Both the position numbers and the translations under genes were made by a program. The notes beneath the pieces are model-generated. The model saw only the letters and a program-made list of their open reading frames with translations, was not told the DNA's origin and did not search any database. 64,000 nucleotides of DNA. Origin: Sinorhizobium meliloti. GTDB lineage: Bacteria > Pseudomonadota > Alphaproteobacteria > Rhizobiales > Rhizobiaceae. The DNA lies in contig NZ_CP141212.1 of NCBI RefSeq assembly GCF_035610345.1, positions 3,109,501 to 3,173,500 of the forward strand. Reading direction: 5' to 3'. Within the stretch, counting starts at the first letter, position 1. Each line of letters opens with the position of its first letter. Positions 1-8,514 of the stretch are shown in pieces.

Positions 1-314
1 CCTTCGTTCTCGGCGGAGCGGGGCTCGTGATGTTCGGCATGGTGGCGGCAACCGGCGTCAGGATACTCTCGACGGTCGACTTCAAGTCCTCGCGAAACAA
101 CCTGTTCGTGGTCGCCGTCTCCGTCGGCTTCGGCCTCATTCCGATGATCGCACCCAACTTCCTGATGTGGATGCCGCATGCGATCCATCCCATCATCGAG
201 TCCGGCATAGTGCTGGCCGCGGCCTCGGCCGTCGTGCTCAATGCCTTCTTCAACGGCCTCAGCATCGAGCGTTCCGCATGCGTCGAGGCCGCGCGGCTGG
301 CAGACGGCCATTGA
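1..314 (+). CDS. NCS2-family nucleobase (xanthine/uracil) permease, C-terminal end only
   Basis: This is the last ~104 codons of a gene that begins before the window; the reading frame is open from base 3. The visible protein starts with a glycine-rich membrane segment (VLGGAGLVMFGMVAATG) followed by further hydrophobic stretches and an ALNAFFNG-like tail. This resembles the end of the nucleobase:cation symporter-2 family, which imports xanthine, uric acid or uracil across the inner membrane. Substrate cannot be assigned from the tail. A strong hairpin begins 3 bases after the stop, so the gene probably ends its transcription unit here. Confidence 0.75.
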   Translation, partial: FVLGGAGLVMFGMVAATGVRILSTVDFKSSRNNLFVVAVSVGFGLIPMIAPNFLMWMPHAIHPIIESGIVLAAASAVVLNAFFNGLSIERSACVEAARLADGH

Positions 315-316
315 AC

Positions 317-352
317 CGCATACCCCGCGAGCGAAGACCCGCGGGGTATGCG
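317..352 (+). terminator. Long perfect hairpin after the permease gene
   Basis: Perfect 13-bp inverted repeat (arms CGCATACCCCGCG and CGCGGGGTATGCG) around a 10-base loop, beginning 3 bases after the permease stop. There is no strong T run after it, so it could be an intrinsic terminator of weak type or a 3'-end stabilising stem. Confidence 0.5.
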
Positions 353-438
353 CCATACTTCGATCGGCACCGAAGCATCGCAGGGGCTCCGGACGCTAGG
401 AATGGTCCGATGAACAACGATTCACAAGGACCGCATTC

Positions 439-1344
439 ATGGACAGGCCACGTCTCGCTCTCGAACTGCTTCTGCTTGTCGCCCTGGCAACGCTCTGGGG
501 CGCCTCCTACACCTTCATCAAGATCGGCGTCGAAACCATTCCCCCGGTGACGCTGATCGCCGCGCGAACGCTGCTTGCCGGCATGGTTCTTCTGGCGCTG
601 ATCGCATGGCGCGGCCTGACATTGCCGCGCGACGGGGCGACGTGGCGGCGGTTCCTGTTCCAGGCCTGCCTCAACAGCGTCGTCCCATTCACCTTGATCG
701 CCTGGTCGGAGCGTACGATCGATGCCGGCGTCGCGGCCATCCTCAACTCCACGACGCCGATCTTCGCCTTTCTCCTGACGGCGCTGATCACCCGGCACGA
801 GCCCGTTACTGCCCGCAAGTTCCTGGGCGTCCTTGCGGGCCTCGCCGGAATCGCGCTGATCATCGGTCTCGAGGCCTTCCGCGGCATCGGCAATCAGCTC
901 ATCCCGCAGCTTGCGGTCGTTCTTGCGACGGTTTGCTATGCCGGCGCGGCGATTTTCGGGAAGGGCTTTAGGGGCCTCGATCCGATGATGCCCGCCTGCG
1001 GATCGCTTCTCGCGGGTGCGGCCCTGCTCATCCCGGCAAGCCTCGTCGTCGATCGGCCCTGGACGCTCGATCCCTCGCCGGAATCGCTGATCGCGCTCCT
1101 CTGCCTGTCCGTCTTCTCGACCGCGCTCGCCTTCGTCATCTATTTCCGCCTGATCCACACGCTCGGTTCCGTCGGCGCGACGGCACAGGCCTATGTACGC
1201 GTTCCGATCGGCGTTGCGATTGGAGTGGTATTTCTCGGGGAAACGCTTTCGACCACCGCATGGCTCGGCCTCGGCTGCGTCATCGCCGGCGTCGCCGCCA
1301 TGACCATGCCGACGCGCCCCAAGATTGCCGCCGTCGGAGGGTAA
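439..1344 (+). CDS. DMT-superfamily (EamA) transporter
   Basis: A 301-residue inner-membrane protein with about ten hydrophobic segments arranged as two EamA repeats (roughly residues 8-135 and 150-290), the normal length and architecture of drug/metabolite transporters. The first repeat carries the usual LLWGASYTFIKIG-type opening, and the second ends in a GLGCVIAGV helix. Family members export amino acids, nucleosides or other small metabolites; no substrate can be inferred. An AGGA ribosome site lies about 8 bases before the ATG. It converges with the downstream mur gene, separated by only 6 bases, and no shared terminator is obvious. Confidence 0.85.
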   Translation: MDRPRLALELLLLVALATLWGASYTFIKIGVETIPPVTLIAARTLLAGMVLLALIAWRGLTLPRDGATWRRFLFQACLNSVVPFTLIAWSERTIDAGVAAILNSTTPIFAFLLTALITRHEPVTARKFLGVLAGLAGIALIIGLEAFRGIGNQLIPQLAVVLATVCYAGAAIFGKGFRGLDPMMPACGSLLAGAALLIPASLVVDRPWTLDPSPESLIALLCLSVFSTALAFVIYFRLIHTLGSVGATAQAYVRVPIGVAIGVVFLGETLSTTAWLGLGCVIAGVAAMTMPTRPKIAAVGG

Positions 1345-1350
1345 TTCCGC

Positions 1351-1779
1351 TCAGTCCTTGCGCTTCCGGCAATAGAGCTCCAGCCGGTGGCGCACCAGGT
1401 CGTAGCCGAGTTCGGCAGCGATCTCCGCCTGCAACTGCTCGATCTTGTCGGAGCGAAACTCGATCACCGCACCCGTTTCGATATCGATCAGGTGATCGTG
1501 GTGGGGCGCATCCGCCGTCTCGAAGCGGGCAGTCGCATTCTCGAAGGCATGCCGCTGCACCACCCCTTGCTGCTCCAGCGCGGAAAGCGTCCGGTATACC
1601 GTCGAGAGCGACACCGTCGCGTCGATTTCCTTCGCGCGCCGGTGAAGTTCGCTGGCATCCGGGTGGTCCGCGGCCTCGGCCAGGATCTTGAGGATCGCGG
1701 CGCGCTGGCGCGTCACACGGACGCCGCCTTCCCGCAGGATTCCTTCCAGTTCCTCGATCCGATTCTTGCTCTGGCTCAT
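1351..1779 (-). CDS. mur: Fur-family manganese-responsive regulator Mur
   Basis: A 142-residue Fur-superfamily repressor. The winged helix lies at about residues 18-82 (recognition region SLSTVYRTLSALEQ, 57-70) and the metal-binding hinge carries the HHDH cluster at 93-96. The CxxC zinc pairs of many Fur proteins are absent; the only cysteine is near the C terminus. In rhizobia this Fur branch (annotated Fur or Mur) senses Mn2+ and represses sitABCD, which starts divergently 121 bases away here. A perfect palindrome in that gap (1823-1843) lies between the two genes, so autoregulation is possible. The assignment rests on overall similarity to rhizobial Mur and on the sit neighbourhood. Confidence 0.88.
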   Translation of the reverse strand: MSQSKNRIEELEGILREGGVRVTRQRAAILKILAEAADHPDASELHRRAKEIDATVSLSTVYRTLSALEQQGVVQRHAFENATARFETADAPHHDHLIDIETGAVIEFRSDKIEQLQAEIAAELGYDLVRHRLELYCRKRKD

Positions 1780-1822
1780 CCTGCGACACTAGCCAAGGGG
1801 ACGCCTTTTGGAAATAGCTAGT

Positions 1823-1843
1823 TGCAAATGCTTCTCATTTGCA
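1823..1843. promoter_or_regulatory. Mur box (operator) in the mur-sitA intergenic region
   Basis: Perfect inverted repeat of two 8-base arms, TGCAAATG and CATTTGCA, separated by 5 bases. It sits 58 bases before the sitA ATG and 44 bases before the mur ATG. A TTGACT hexamer follows immediately at 1844-1849 and could be the sitA -35 element. The arms resemble the TGCAAAT-type Mur-responsive sequences described upstream of rhizobial sitA. It is therefore the expected site of Mn-dependent repression. Confidence 0.8.
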
Positions 1844-1900
1844 TTGACTTATGCAGACCATTCGCCTACCCATATTATGGTTCGCAAAGAGGAGAGCCGG

Positions 1901-2806
1901 ATGATCCATCCAACGAGGCGCATGATCGTGGCGGCCGCAGCGGCGATGGCTGCTCTATCGCTCCTGCCCGCGGCGGCCCGCGCGGCGGAAAAGCTCAAGG
2001 CCGTCACCACCTTCACGGTCATCGCCGATATGGCGCAGAACGTCGCGGGCGACGCCGCGGTGGTCGAATCGATCACCAAGCCGGGCGCCGAGATCCACAA
2101 TTACCAGCCGACGCCCCGCGATATCCTCAAGGCGCATGATGCCGACCTCATTCTCTGGAACGGGCTGAACCTCGAGCTCTGGTTCGAAAGGTTCTTCCAG
2201 AACTTCGACGGCGTTCCCGGCGTCGTCGTCTCCGAAGGCATCGAGCCGATGGGCATCGCCGAGGGCCCCTATACCGGCAAACCCAACCCGCATGCCTGGA
2301 TGTCGCCATCGGCCGCCCTGATCTATGTCGACAATATTCGCGACGCCTTCGTGCAACACGATCCCCCCAATGCCGAGGTCTACAAGGCCAATGCCGAGGC
2401 CTACAAGAAGAAGATCGAGGCGGCGGTCGCACCCATCCGCGCCGAGCTCGAAAGGATCCCGGCGGAAAGGCGATGGCTCGTTTCGAGCGAGGGCGCCTTC
2501 AGCTATCTCGCCCGCGATTTCGGCATGAAGGAGCTTTATCTTTGGCCGATCAATGCCGACCAGCAAGGCACGCCGCAGCAGGTGCGCAAGGTGATCGACG
2601 TCGTTCGGGCTAATCGGATACCCGTCGTCTTCTCCGAAAGCACCATTTCGCCCGACCCCGCTGAGCAGGTCGCGCGGGAGACGGGTGCAAAATACGGAGG
2701 CGTGCTCTATGTCGACTCCTTGAGCGAGGCCGACGGTCCCGTTCCGACCTATATCGATCTGCTGCGCGTTACATCGGAAACGATCGCGAAAGGCTTGTCG
2801 CAATGA
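1901..2806 (+). CDS. sitA: Manganese/iron ABC transporter, periplasmic binding protein SitA
   Basis: A 301-residue cluster A-I (ZnuA/PsaA-type) solute-binding protein that captures Mn2+ (and possibly Fe2+) in the periplasm. The ATG at 1901 is preceded by GAGGAG at good spacing and begins a clear signal peptide (cleavage near ARA|AE, residues 28-29). The four expected metal ligands are visible: His66, His131 (in NPHAWMSP), Glu197 and Asp272. The gene overlaps sitB by 4 bases (ATGA), so the operon is translationally coupled. Upstream in-frame ATGs exist but would add residues before the signal peptide and run across the promoter. Confidence 0.93.
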   Translation: MIHPTRRMIVAAAAAMAALSLLPAAARAAEKLKAVTTFTVIADMAQNVAGDAAVVESITKPGAEIHNYQPTPRDILKAHDADLILWNGLNLELWFERFFQNFDGVPGVVVSEGIEPMGIAEGPYTGKPNPHAWMSPSAALIYVDNIRDAFVQHDPPNAEVYKANAEAYKKKIEAAVAPIRAELERIPAERRWLVSSEGAFSYLARDFGMKELYLWPINADQQGTPQQVRKVIDVVRANRIPVVFSESTISPDPAEQVARETGAKYGGVLYVDSLSEADGPVPTYIDLLRVTSETIAKGLSQ

Positions 2807-3738
2807 ACCTTCAGGAAAAGGCCCGCGCCTATCCGGGAGCTGCTCCGCAAGACGAGGATGGCGGCATTCGCGTCAGCGGTGCTACGGTGACCTACCGCAA
2901 CGGCCACCGGGCGCTGCGCGACGCCTCCTTCGAAATCCCGACGGGCACCATCGCGGCCCTCGTCGGCGTAAACGGCAGCGGCAAGTCGACGCTGTTCAAA
3001 GCGATCATGGGCTTCGTCCGGCTGGCCAAGGGCGACATCTCGATCCTGGGCCTCACCGTGACGCAGGCATTGAAACAGAACCTCGTCGCCTATGTCCCGC
3101 AGGCCGAAGAGGTCGACTGGAATTTTCCCGTCCTGGTCGAAGACGTGGTGATGATGGGCCGTTACGGCCATATGAACATGCTGCGCATCCCCAAAAAGGC
3201 CGATCACGAGGCGGTCGAGACGGCGCTGGCACGGGTCGGCATGAGCGAGTTCCGCAAGCGCCAGATCGGCGAGCTTTCCGGAGGCCAGAAGAAGCGGGTC
3301 TTCCTGGCCCGGGCACTTGCCCAGAACGGCCGCGTCATCCTGCTCGACGAGCCTTTCACCGGGGTCGACGTGAAGACGGAGGACGCTATCATCCGCCTGC
3401 TCGTCGCGCTTCGCGAAGAGGGTCGTGTGATGCTCGTCTCCACCCATAATCTCGGAAGCGTGCCGGAATTCTGCGACCGCACCATCCTCCTGAAAAATAC
3501 GGTGCTCGCCTACGGTCCGACGGAAACCACCTTCACCCGCGAAAACCTGGAGCTCGCCTTCGGGGGCGTCCTGCGTCACTTCGTGCTCGGCGGAGAGAAC
3601 CTTCATGACGATGCCGATCCACGCCAGCTCTCGGTCATCAGCGACGACGAGCGTCCGCTCGTCATGTATGGCGCCCGCGACCGCATGGTCGCGCAGCCGG
3701 CCAAACCGGAATCGGATTCCGAGGCGGACTCCGAATGA
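2803..3738 (+). CDS. sitB: Manganese/iron ABC transporter, ATP-binding protein SitB
   Basis: A 311-residue ABC ATPase that powers the SitABCD importer on the cytoplasmic face. Walker A is GVNGSGKST at residues 55-63, followed by a Q-loop region, the LSGGQ signature and a Walker B of the form VILLDEP. About 20 residues precede the nucleotide-binding domain and a charged tail of about 50 residues follows it. The start overlaps the sitA stop (ATGA), and the stop overlaps the sitC start by 4 bases, so all four genes are read as one coupled unit. Confidence 0.93.
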   Translation: MNLQEKARAYPGAAPQDEDGGIRVSGATVTYRNGHRALRDASFEIPTGTIAALVGVNGSGKSTLFKAIMGFVRLAKGDISILGLTVTQALKQNLVAYVPQAEEVDWNFPVLVEDVVMMGRYGHMNMLRIPKKADHEAVETALARVGMSEFRKRQIGELSGGQKKRVFLARALAQNGRVILLDEPFTGVDVKTEDAIIRLLVALREEGRVMLVSTHNLGSVPEFCDRTILLKNTVLAYGPTETTFTRENLELAFGGVLRHFVLGGENLHDDADPRQLSVISDDERPLVMYGARDRMVAQPAKPESDSEADSE

Positions 3739-4592
3739 TCGCCACGCTCATCGAGCCGTTCGCCTATAGCTACATGGTGAATGCCATGTGGGTAAGCGCA
3801 CTCGTGGGCGCGGTCTGCGCGTTCCTTTCGGCCTATCTCATGCTGAAGGGCTGGTCGCTGATCGGCGATGCGCTCTCTCACTCGATCGTGCCGGGCGTCG
3901 CCGGGGCCTACATGCTCGGGCTTCCCTTCTCGCTGGGCGCCTTCTTTTCCGGTGCGCTTGCCGCCGGTGCCATGCTGTTCCTCAACCAGCGCACGCGGCT
4001 GAAGGAGGACACGATCATCGGCCTGATCTTCACCTCCTTCTTCGGCCTCGGCCTGTTCATGGTGTCTCTGTCGCCGACCTCGGTGAACATCCAGACGATC
4101 GTGCTCGGCAATATCCTCGCCATCACGCCGGCCGACACCTTGCAGCTCGCCATCATCGGCATCGTCTCGCTGCTGATCCTGTCCGCGAAGTGGAAGGACC
4201 TGATGGTGACTTTCTTCGACGAAAGCCACGCCCGCTCGATCGGCATCAACACCACCTTCCTGAAGGTGCTCTTCTTCACGCTCCTTTCGGCCTCGACCGT
4301 GGCGGCGCTGCAGACGGTCGGCGCCTTCCTCGTCATCGCCATGGTCGTCACCCCCGGCGCAACCGCCTATCTCCTGACCGACCGTTTCCCGCGGCTGATC
4401 GTGATCAGCGTCGCGATCGGGGCCCTGACGAGCTTCGTCGGCGCCTATGCGAGCTACTTCCTCGACGGCGCAACCGGGGGCATCATCATCGTCCTGCAAA
4501 CTGCGATCTTTCTGTTCGCCTTCGTATTTGCCCCGAAACACGGGCTGCTCGCTGCACGCCGCCGCGCATCCGAGGCTCTGGAGACCGCATGA
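3735..4592 (+). CDS. sitC: Manganese/iron ABC transporter, permease SitC
   Basis: A 285-residue ABC-3 family permease with about eight hydrophobic segments. It has the characteristic [18 protein letters not shown] motif near residues 37-54, which contacts substrate and coupling elements in ZnuB/PsaB-type permeases. It pairs with SitD, a second permease of the same family, to form the inner-membrane channel. It overlaps both sitB and sitD by 4 bases. The two permeases are clearly paralogous across their length. Confidence 0.93.
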   Translation: MIATLIEPFAYSYMVNAMWVSALVGAVCAFLSAYLMLKGWSLIGDALSHSIVPGVAGAYMLGLPFSLGAFFSGALAAGAMLFLNQRTRLKEDTIIGLIFTSFFGLGLFMVSLSPTSVNIQTIVLGNILAITPADTLQLAIIGIVSLLILSAKWKDLMVTFFDESHARSIGINTTFLKVLFFTLLSASTVAALQTVGAFLVIAMVVTPGATAYLLTDRFPRLIVISVAIGALTSFVGAYASYFLDGATGGIIIVLQTAIFLFAFVFAPKHGLLAARRRASEALETA

Positions 4593-5443
4593 TGCCTTCG
4601 CTCGACATGCTCCTTGCCGTTTTCGAGTTCGAGTTCATGCGCAATGCGCTGCTGATCTCGGTCCTGGTCGCGCTTCCGACGGCGATGCTCTCCTGCTTCC
4701 TGGTCCTCAAGGGCTGGTCGCTGATGGGCGACGCGATCTCGCATGCGGTCTTCCCCGGCGTCGTCGTCTCCTACATTGTCGGCCTGCCGCTCGCCGTCGG
4801 CGCCTTTACGGCCGGCATGTGCTGCGCACTCTTGACCGGCTATCTGAAGGAAAACAGCCGCATCAAGCAGGACACGGTGATGGGCGTCGTCTTTTCCGGC
4901 ATGTTCGGCCTTGGCCTTGTGCTCTACACCAAGATCCAGAGCGACGTGCATCTCGATCACATCCTCTTCGGCGACATGCTCGGCATCGGCTGGGGCGACA
5001 TTCTGGAGACGGGCCTCATCGCGCTTCTCGCCGCCGGCATTCTCGGCCTGAAGTGGCGCGATCTGCTGCTCCACGCCTTCGATCCGGCTCAGGCACGCGC
5101 GATCGGTCTGAGGGTCGGTTGGCTGCACTACGGACTGCTGGCGATCCTGTCGCTGACGATCGTCGGCGCCCTCAAGGCCGTCGGGCTGATCCTGGCCATC
5201 GCCATGCTCATTGCCCCCGGCGCGATCGCCTATCTCGTCACGCGGACGTTCGGCCACATGCTGGCGGTCGCGGTGATCGTCGCCGTCGCCGCCTCCTTCT
5301 GCGGCGTCTATCTCTCCTTCTTCATCGACAGCGCACCGGCACCCACCATCGTCCTTCTGATGACGGCGATATTCCTGCTCGCCTTCGCCTATTCCACCTG
5401 GAAGGTGGCACGCGCCGAAGCGCAGCGGACAAGCGTGGAATAG
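4589..5443 (+). CDS. sitD: Manganese/iron ABC transporter, permease SitD
   Basis: A 284-residue ABC-3 family permease, partner of SitC. The KGWSLMGDAISHAVFPGV motif matches the equivalent region of SitC. The start is taken at the ATG in the ATGA overlap with the sitC stop; a second ATG follows directly at 4592, so the start could be one codon later. The frame is open for a long way upstream, but only in an alternative frame of sitC. The last gene of the clear sit operon; the next gene starts about 130 bases downstream. Confidence 0.92.
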   Translation: MMPSLDMLLAVFEFEFMRNALLISVLVALPTAMLSCFLVLKGWSLMGDAISHAVFPGVVVSYIVGLPLAVGAFTAGMCCALLTGYLKENSRIKQDTVMGVVFSGMFGLGLVLYTKIQSDVHLDHILFGDMLGIGWGDILETGLIALLAAGILGLKWRDLLLHAFDPAQARAIGLRVGWLHYGLLAILSLTIVGALKAVGLILAIAMLIAPGAIAYLVTRTFGHMLAVAVIVAVAASFCGVYLSFFIDSAPAPTIVLLMTAIFLLAFAYSTWKVARAEAQRTSVE

Positions 5444-5573
5444 AAGGAAAGGAAGACCTCTCTCTCACCTCTTGGACGCCGGCGCCATGATCCCTTATGG
5501 TGCGCCACGACTGAAGGTTTGGAGCGGTCCGGTGGAATGCCGTGATCTTCCCGTGGCGGAGCGACGGCGCAAG

Positions 5574-6458
5574 ATGGAGAGGAAACAGCAAAGCCGTTCC
5601 GGCATCGCTTTCTTCTTCGTCGCCGTGGGGCTCGTCTTTACGGCGATCGCCGCGACCGTGCTCCTGGCCAACGAACAGCGCCACCTGAAGCAGCTGCTCA
5701 CAGGACTGGGTTTCTCGATGACGCCGCCGCAAGCGGAGCGGCTGCCGGAGACTGCCCGCGGTCCACGCAAAAAGCCCGAACCGCCAAAGGCACTCCTGCC
5801 CGCCCACATCTTCGCGGATCTTGCAACGCCGGAACAGCAATTCATCCGTCAGATCCGCAGCGACCCGCGGGCGCTTTGCGAGGGACTAAGGGAAGCCGGC
5901 TTCCGCGACCTCGAATGGAAATCCGCCGAGAGCGGCCGCTGGGAGTGCTCGTCGCTCGTTCCCTTTGCCCGCCCGGGCCAGGAGCCGAGCTCGTCCATCT
6001 TTATCCTGGTCAAGGGCCGTGGCGAGGAGGAGATCACCTCCTTTCGCGTAAAACTCAACATCGAGCACAGCGGGGACACACCGGTCGTCACCAGCGCTGC
6101 TGCCAAGGCGGCATCCGTCTTCTTGAGGGAGGTTCGTTGGGCGGGGAGCGCAAGCGTCACTCTCCAGATCCAGGGTCTCCAGGAATTCGACCTCAAGCGC
6201 TTCGGCAGTCGTATCCAGTTCAAGCGGGAGATGGGGGACACGCCCCGCTACAACTTTCTTGCCAATCAGGCCGCACGCGCGCGGCCGAAGAGCATCGCCG
6301 AGCTCTATTTCGACCGCGAAAAATGGCTGGTCCCGGGCGACGGCGCGAGTGTTTCCTATATCCGGGGCCCGAGCGCCTGGACGCGGCCGGTCCAATCGAC
6401 AGAACCGCAAAGTGCAGCGGGGCAGCCTGCCGGGCGGGGCGCAACGCCCGAGCATTGA
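5574..6458 (+). CDS. Membrane-anchored protein of unknown function (DUF6030-like)
   Basis: About 294 residues: a short basic N terminus, one hydrophobic anchor (AFFFVAVGLVFTAIAATVLL, about residues 11-30), a proline/lysine-rich linker, then a soluble domain of about 220 residues that should lie in the periplasm. It contains two cysteines (in ALCEGL and WECSSL) that could form a disulfide. I recognise it only as similar to a rhizobial protein family of unknown function (DUF6030 from memory). It lies same-strand behind sitD with no terminator visible, so readthrough from the Mn-regulated operon is possible. The start is uncertain; in-frame starts at 5472 and 5553 are alternatives, and no ribosome site is decisive. 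Confidence 0.7.
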   Translation: MERKQQSRSGIAFFFVAVGLVFTAIAATVLLANEQRHLKQLLTGLGFSMTPPQAERLPETARGPRKKPEPPKALLPAHIFADLATPEQQFIRQIRSDPRALCEGLREAGFRDLEWKSAESGRWECSSLVPFARPGQEPSSSIFILVKGRGEEEITSFRVKLNIEHSGDTPVVTSAAAKAASVFLREVRWAGSASVTLQIQGLQEFDLKRFGSRIQFKREMGDTPRYNFLANQAARARPKSIAELYFDREKWLVPGDGASVSYIRGPSAWTRPVQSTEPQSAAGQPAGRGATPEH

Positions 6459-6472
6459 TGCGAACCTGCGTA

Positions 6473-6904
6473 TCAGCGATCGATGCGCGTCGAGAGAATG
6501 ATGGAGGACAGGGTCTTTTCGACACCCTCGATTTCGCCGATCCGGTCGATCAACAGGTCAAGCTCGCTGATCGACGCTGCAGCGACGACCGCGATCAGAT
6601 CGAAGCTGCCGCTGACGGAATGCAGCATGCGGATTTCGCGAATGGCGGCGAGCTCGGGCGTGACCCGACCGAGCGCTCGCGGCGCAATCGTGATCAGAAC
6701 ATGCGCTCGCACGAGGCCTTTCTCGTAGTTTTCCGAGAGGCGCACGCCATAGCCTGCGATCACCCCCTCGCGCTCCAGCCGCTCGATGCGCGCCTGCACC
6801 GTGGTGCGCGACAGGCCGAGCCGGCGGGCGATCGTCGCCGTCGGCATGCGGGCGTTCTCGCTCAGTATGGCGAGGAGTTCGCGATCCTTGTCCGTCACAT
6901 GCAT
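6473..6904 (-). CDS. Lrp/AsnC-family transcriptional regulator
   Basis: A 143-residue Lrp/AsnC regulator: N-terminal helix-turn-helix (about residues 4-52, recognition around LSRTTVQARIERLEREG) and a C-terminal RAM ligand-binding domain (about 65-140). The frame extends to a TTG at 6925, but the ATG at 6904 is preferred because AAAGG lies 8 bases before it and the extension adds only 7 residues. It is divergent from the saccharopine-dehydrogenase-family gene, the usual arrangement for an Lrp-type activator that responds to an amino acid and controls its catabolic gene. Lysine or a related amino acid is the obvious candidate ligand, by inference. Confidence 0.85.
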   Translation of the reverse strand: MHVTDKDRELLAILSENARMPTATIARRLGLSRTTVQARIERLEREGVIAGYGVRLSENYEKGLVRAHVLITIAPRALGRVTPELAAIREIRMLHSVSGSFDLIAVVAAASISELDLLIDRIGEIEGVEKTLSSIILSTRIDR

Positions 6905-6918
6905 ATCGTCGACCTTTA

Positions 6919-6933
6919 TCGGCAAAATGCCGA
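6919..6933. promoter_or_regulatory. 15-bp palindrome, candidate Lrp-type operator
   Basis: TCGGCAAAATGCCGA is a perfect dyad with an AAA centre, starting 15 bases upstream of the regulator ATG and inside the divergent gap. Lrp/AsnC proteins typically recognise 15-bp degenerate palindromes with an AT-rich centre, so this is a plausible autoregulatory site. Assigned by position and symmetry only. Confidence 0.5.
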
Positions 6934-7028
6934 ATAGAGACCGACGATTTAGCCATATCGACGCTTCAAATCAATATACGGCCGCGAGACAATGGTGGTG
7001 AAAGAGGCTCATACCCCGGGGATACAAA

Positions 7029-8132
7029 ATGAAAGACATCGTCGTCATCGGTGCCGGCAAGATCGGCTCCACCATCGCGCGCATGCTGGCACATAGCGGC
7101 GACTACCGCGTCTGCGTCGCCGATCGCAGCGCCGAGCAGCTGCAGCAGGTCGAGAAGCACGATGCCGTCTCGACCGCAGTCATCGACATCGCCGACAGAA
7201 AGGCGCTCGTCGCCCTGCTCTCCGGAAAATTCGCCGTGCTCAGCGCCGCGCCGTTCCATCTGACGGTCGCGATCGCCGAAGCCGCAGCCGAGGCGAAAAT
7301 CCACTATCTCGACCTGACGGAAGACGTCGAATCCACCCGCCAGGTCAAGGCGATCGCAGCTGAGGCCGACACCGCCTTCATTCCGCAATGCGGCCTTGCA
7401 CCGGGCTTCATTTCGATCGTCGCCAACGATCTCAGCCGGCATTTCGATACGCTCGAAAGCGTGCGCATGCGCGTCGGCGCCCTGCCGCAATACCCGTCGA
7501 ACGCTTTGAACTATAATCTCACCTGGAGCACCGACGGCGTCATCAACGAATATATCGAGCCCTGCGAGGCGATCGTCGAAGGTTCGCTGATCGAAGTTCC
7601 CGCGATGGAAGAGCGCGAGGAGTTCTCGCTCGACGGCGTCACCTACGAGGCCTTCAACACCTCCGGCGGCCTCGGCACGCTTTGCGAGACGCTGAAGGGC
7701 AAGGTCCGCACGCTCAATTACAAGACGATCCGTTATCCCGGCCATGCCGCGATCTTCAAGGCGCTCCTGAACGACCTCGGCCTGCGTCATCGCCGCGAGG
7801 TACTGAAGGACATCCTCGAAAACGCCCTGCCGACCACCACCCAGGACGTGGTCGTGATCTTCGTTACCGTTTCGGGATTCCGCGAAGGTCGCCTGGTGCA
7901 GGAGACCTACGCCAACAAGGTCTATAGCGGCGTCGTTGCGGGACGCATGCAGAGCGGCATCCAGATCACCACCGCCGGCAGCATCTGCGCCGTTCTCGAC
8001 ATGCTCGCCCAAGGCAAGATCCCCACCAAGGGCTTCGTCCGCCAGGAAGACATCGCGCTCGACGCCTTCCTCGCCAACCGCTTCGGCCACTACTACGCCC
8101 AGAAGCACGAGACGGAACGCGCCGCGAGCTGA
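7029..8132 (+). CDS. Saccharopine dehydrogenase-family oxidoreductase
   Basis: A 367-residue cytosolic enzyme with an N-terminal NAD(P)-binding Rossmann motif (VIGAGKIGSTIA, residues 5-16) and a saccharopine-dehydrogenase-like C-terminal domain. This family interconverts saccharopine with lysine or glutamate plus 2-aminoadipate semialdehyde, or acts on related iminodicarboxylates. In rhizobia such genes beside an Lrp regulator are generally taken as lysine catabolism genes. Exact substrate is inferred, not visible. It is a single-gene unit: divergent regulator upstream, a strong intrinsic terminator downstream. Confidence 0.85.
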   Translation: MKDIVVIGAGKIGSTIARMLAHSGDYRVCVADRSAEQLQQVEKHDAVSTAVIDIADRKALVALLSGKFAVLSAAPFHLTVAIAEAAAEAKIHYLDLTEDVESTRQVKAIAAEADTAFIPQCGLAPGFISIVANDLSRHFDTLESVRMRVGALPQYPSNALNYNLTWSTDGVINEYIEPCEAIVEGSLIEVPAMEEREEFSLDGVTYEAFNTSGGLGTLCETLKGKVRTLNYKTIRYPGHAAIFKALLNDLGLRHRREVLKDILENALPTTTQDVVVIFVTVSGFREGRLVQETYANKVYSGVVAGRMQSGIQITTAGSICAVLDMLAQGKIPTKGFVRQEDIALDAFLANRFGHYYAQKHETERAAS

Positions 8133-8168
8133 GGCCGAGGCCGAGGCTAGTCTAGGTCGATTACCGAA

Positions 8169-8196
8169 ATGCCCGGACCTTTCGTCCGGGCATTTT
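8169..8196 (+). terminator. Intrinsic terminator after the saccharopine dehydrogenase gene
   Basis: A 10-bp perfect stem (ATGCCCGGAC / GTCCGGGCAT) with a 5-base loop, followed by TTTT, 36 bases after the stop codon. Classic rho-independent form. Confidence 0.85.
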
Positions 8197-8213
8197 CGCT
8201 TCTGCTTGCAGCG

Positions 8214-8380
8214 CCCCCTCATCCGCCTGCCGGCACCTTCTTGCCGCAAGCGGGGCGAAGGAGACACGCGGCGGCGTCTGTTCTCTTTCCTCGAAGCGAG
8301 TGGCGGAATGGGGCTGGGCCCTCACGGCTTGCCCCTTCTCCCCGTCTGCGGGGAGAAGGTCGCGGCAGCGGGATGAGGGG
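8214..8380. repeat. RIME-type rhizobial intergenic mosaic palindrome
   Basis: A ~167-bp element bounded by inverted ends (CCCCTCATCCG at the left, CGGGATGAGGGG at the right). It contains a perfect internal hairpin (arms CCTTCTCCCCG at 8334-8344 and CGGGGAGAAGG at 8349-8359) and a second, degenerate CCTTCTTGCCGC/GCGGGGCGAAGG hairpin. This is the signature of the RIME elements that are repeated in Rhizobium/Sinorhizobium intergenic regions. It lies between two terminators, in a 382-base stretch with no gene. The family assignment is from memory of the conserved ends. Confidence 0.75.
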
Positions 8381-8457
8381 CGGCAAGGGACGGAGAGTAC
8401 CGGGTGACTTGAAACGCCCTATCGGCGCTTCCGGGGAGACACGAACTCGCGGAGACG

Positions 8458-8481
8458 AAAAACCCCGCTCGAGGCGGGGTT
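8458..8481 (-). terminator. Intrinsic terminator of the atp operon
   Basis: Read on the minus strand: an 8-bp stem (AACCCCGC / GCGGGGTT) with a 5-base loop followed by a run of five T (stem and run overlap), 34 bases after the atpC stop. It ends the F1 ATP synthase transcript. Confidence 0.8.
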
Positions 8482-8514
8482 CGATAGGCATTATCCCTTA
8501 TCGGGATGTCCCTT

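Noticed and set aside
3788..4588. Long N-terminal extension of sitD frame
   Set aside because: Alternative frame of sitC; sitD starts at the ATGA overlap.
7011..7025. ATACCCCGGGGAT palindrome at the ribosome site of the saccharopine dehydrogenase gene
   Set aside because: Short GC dyad overlapping the translation start; may be coincidental.
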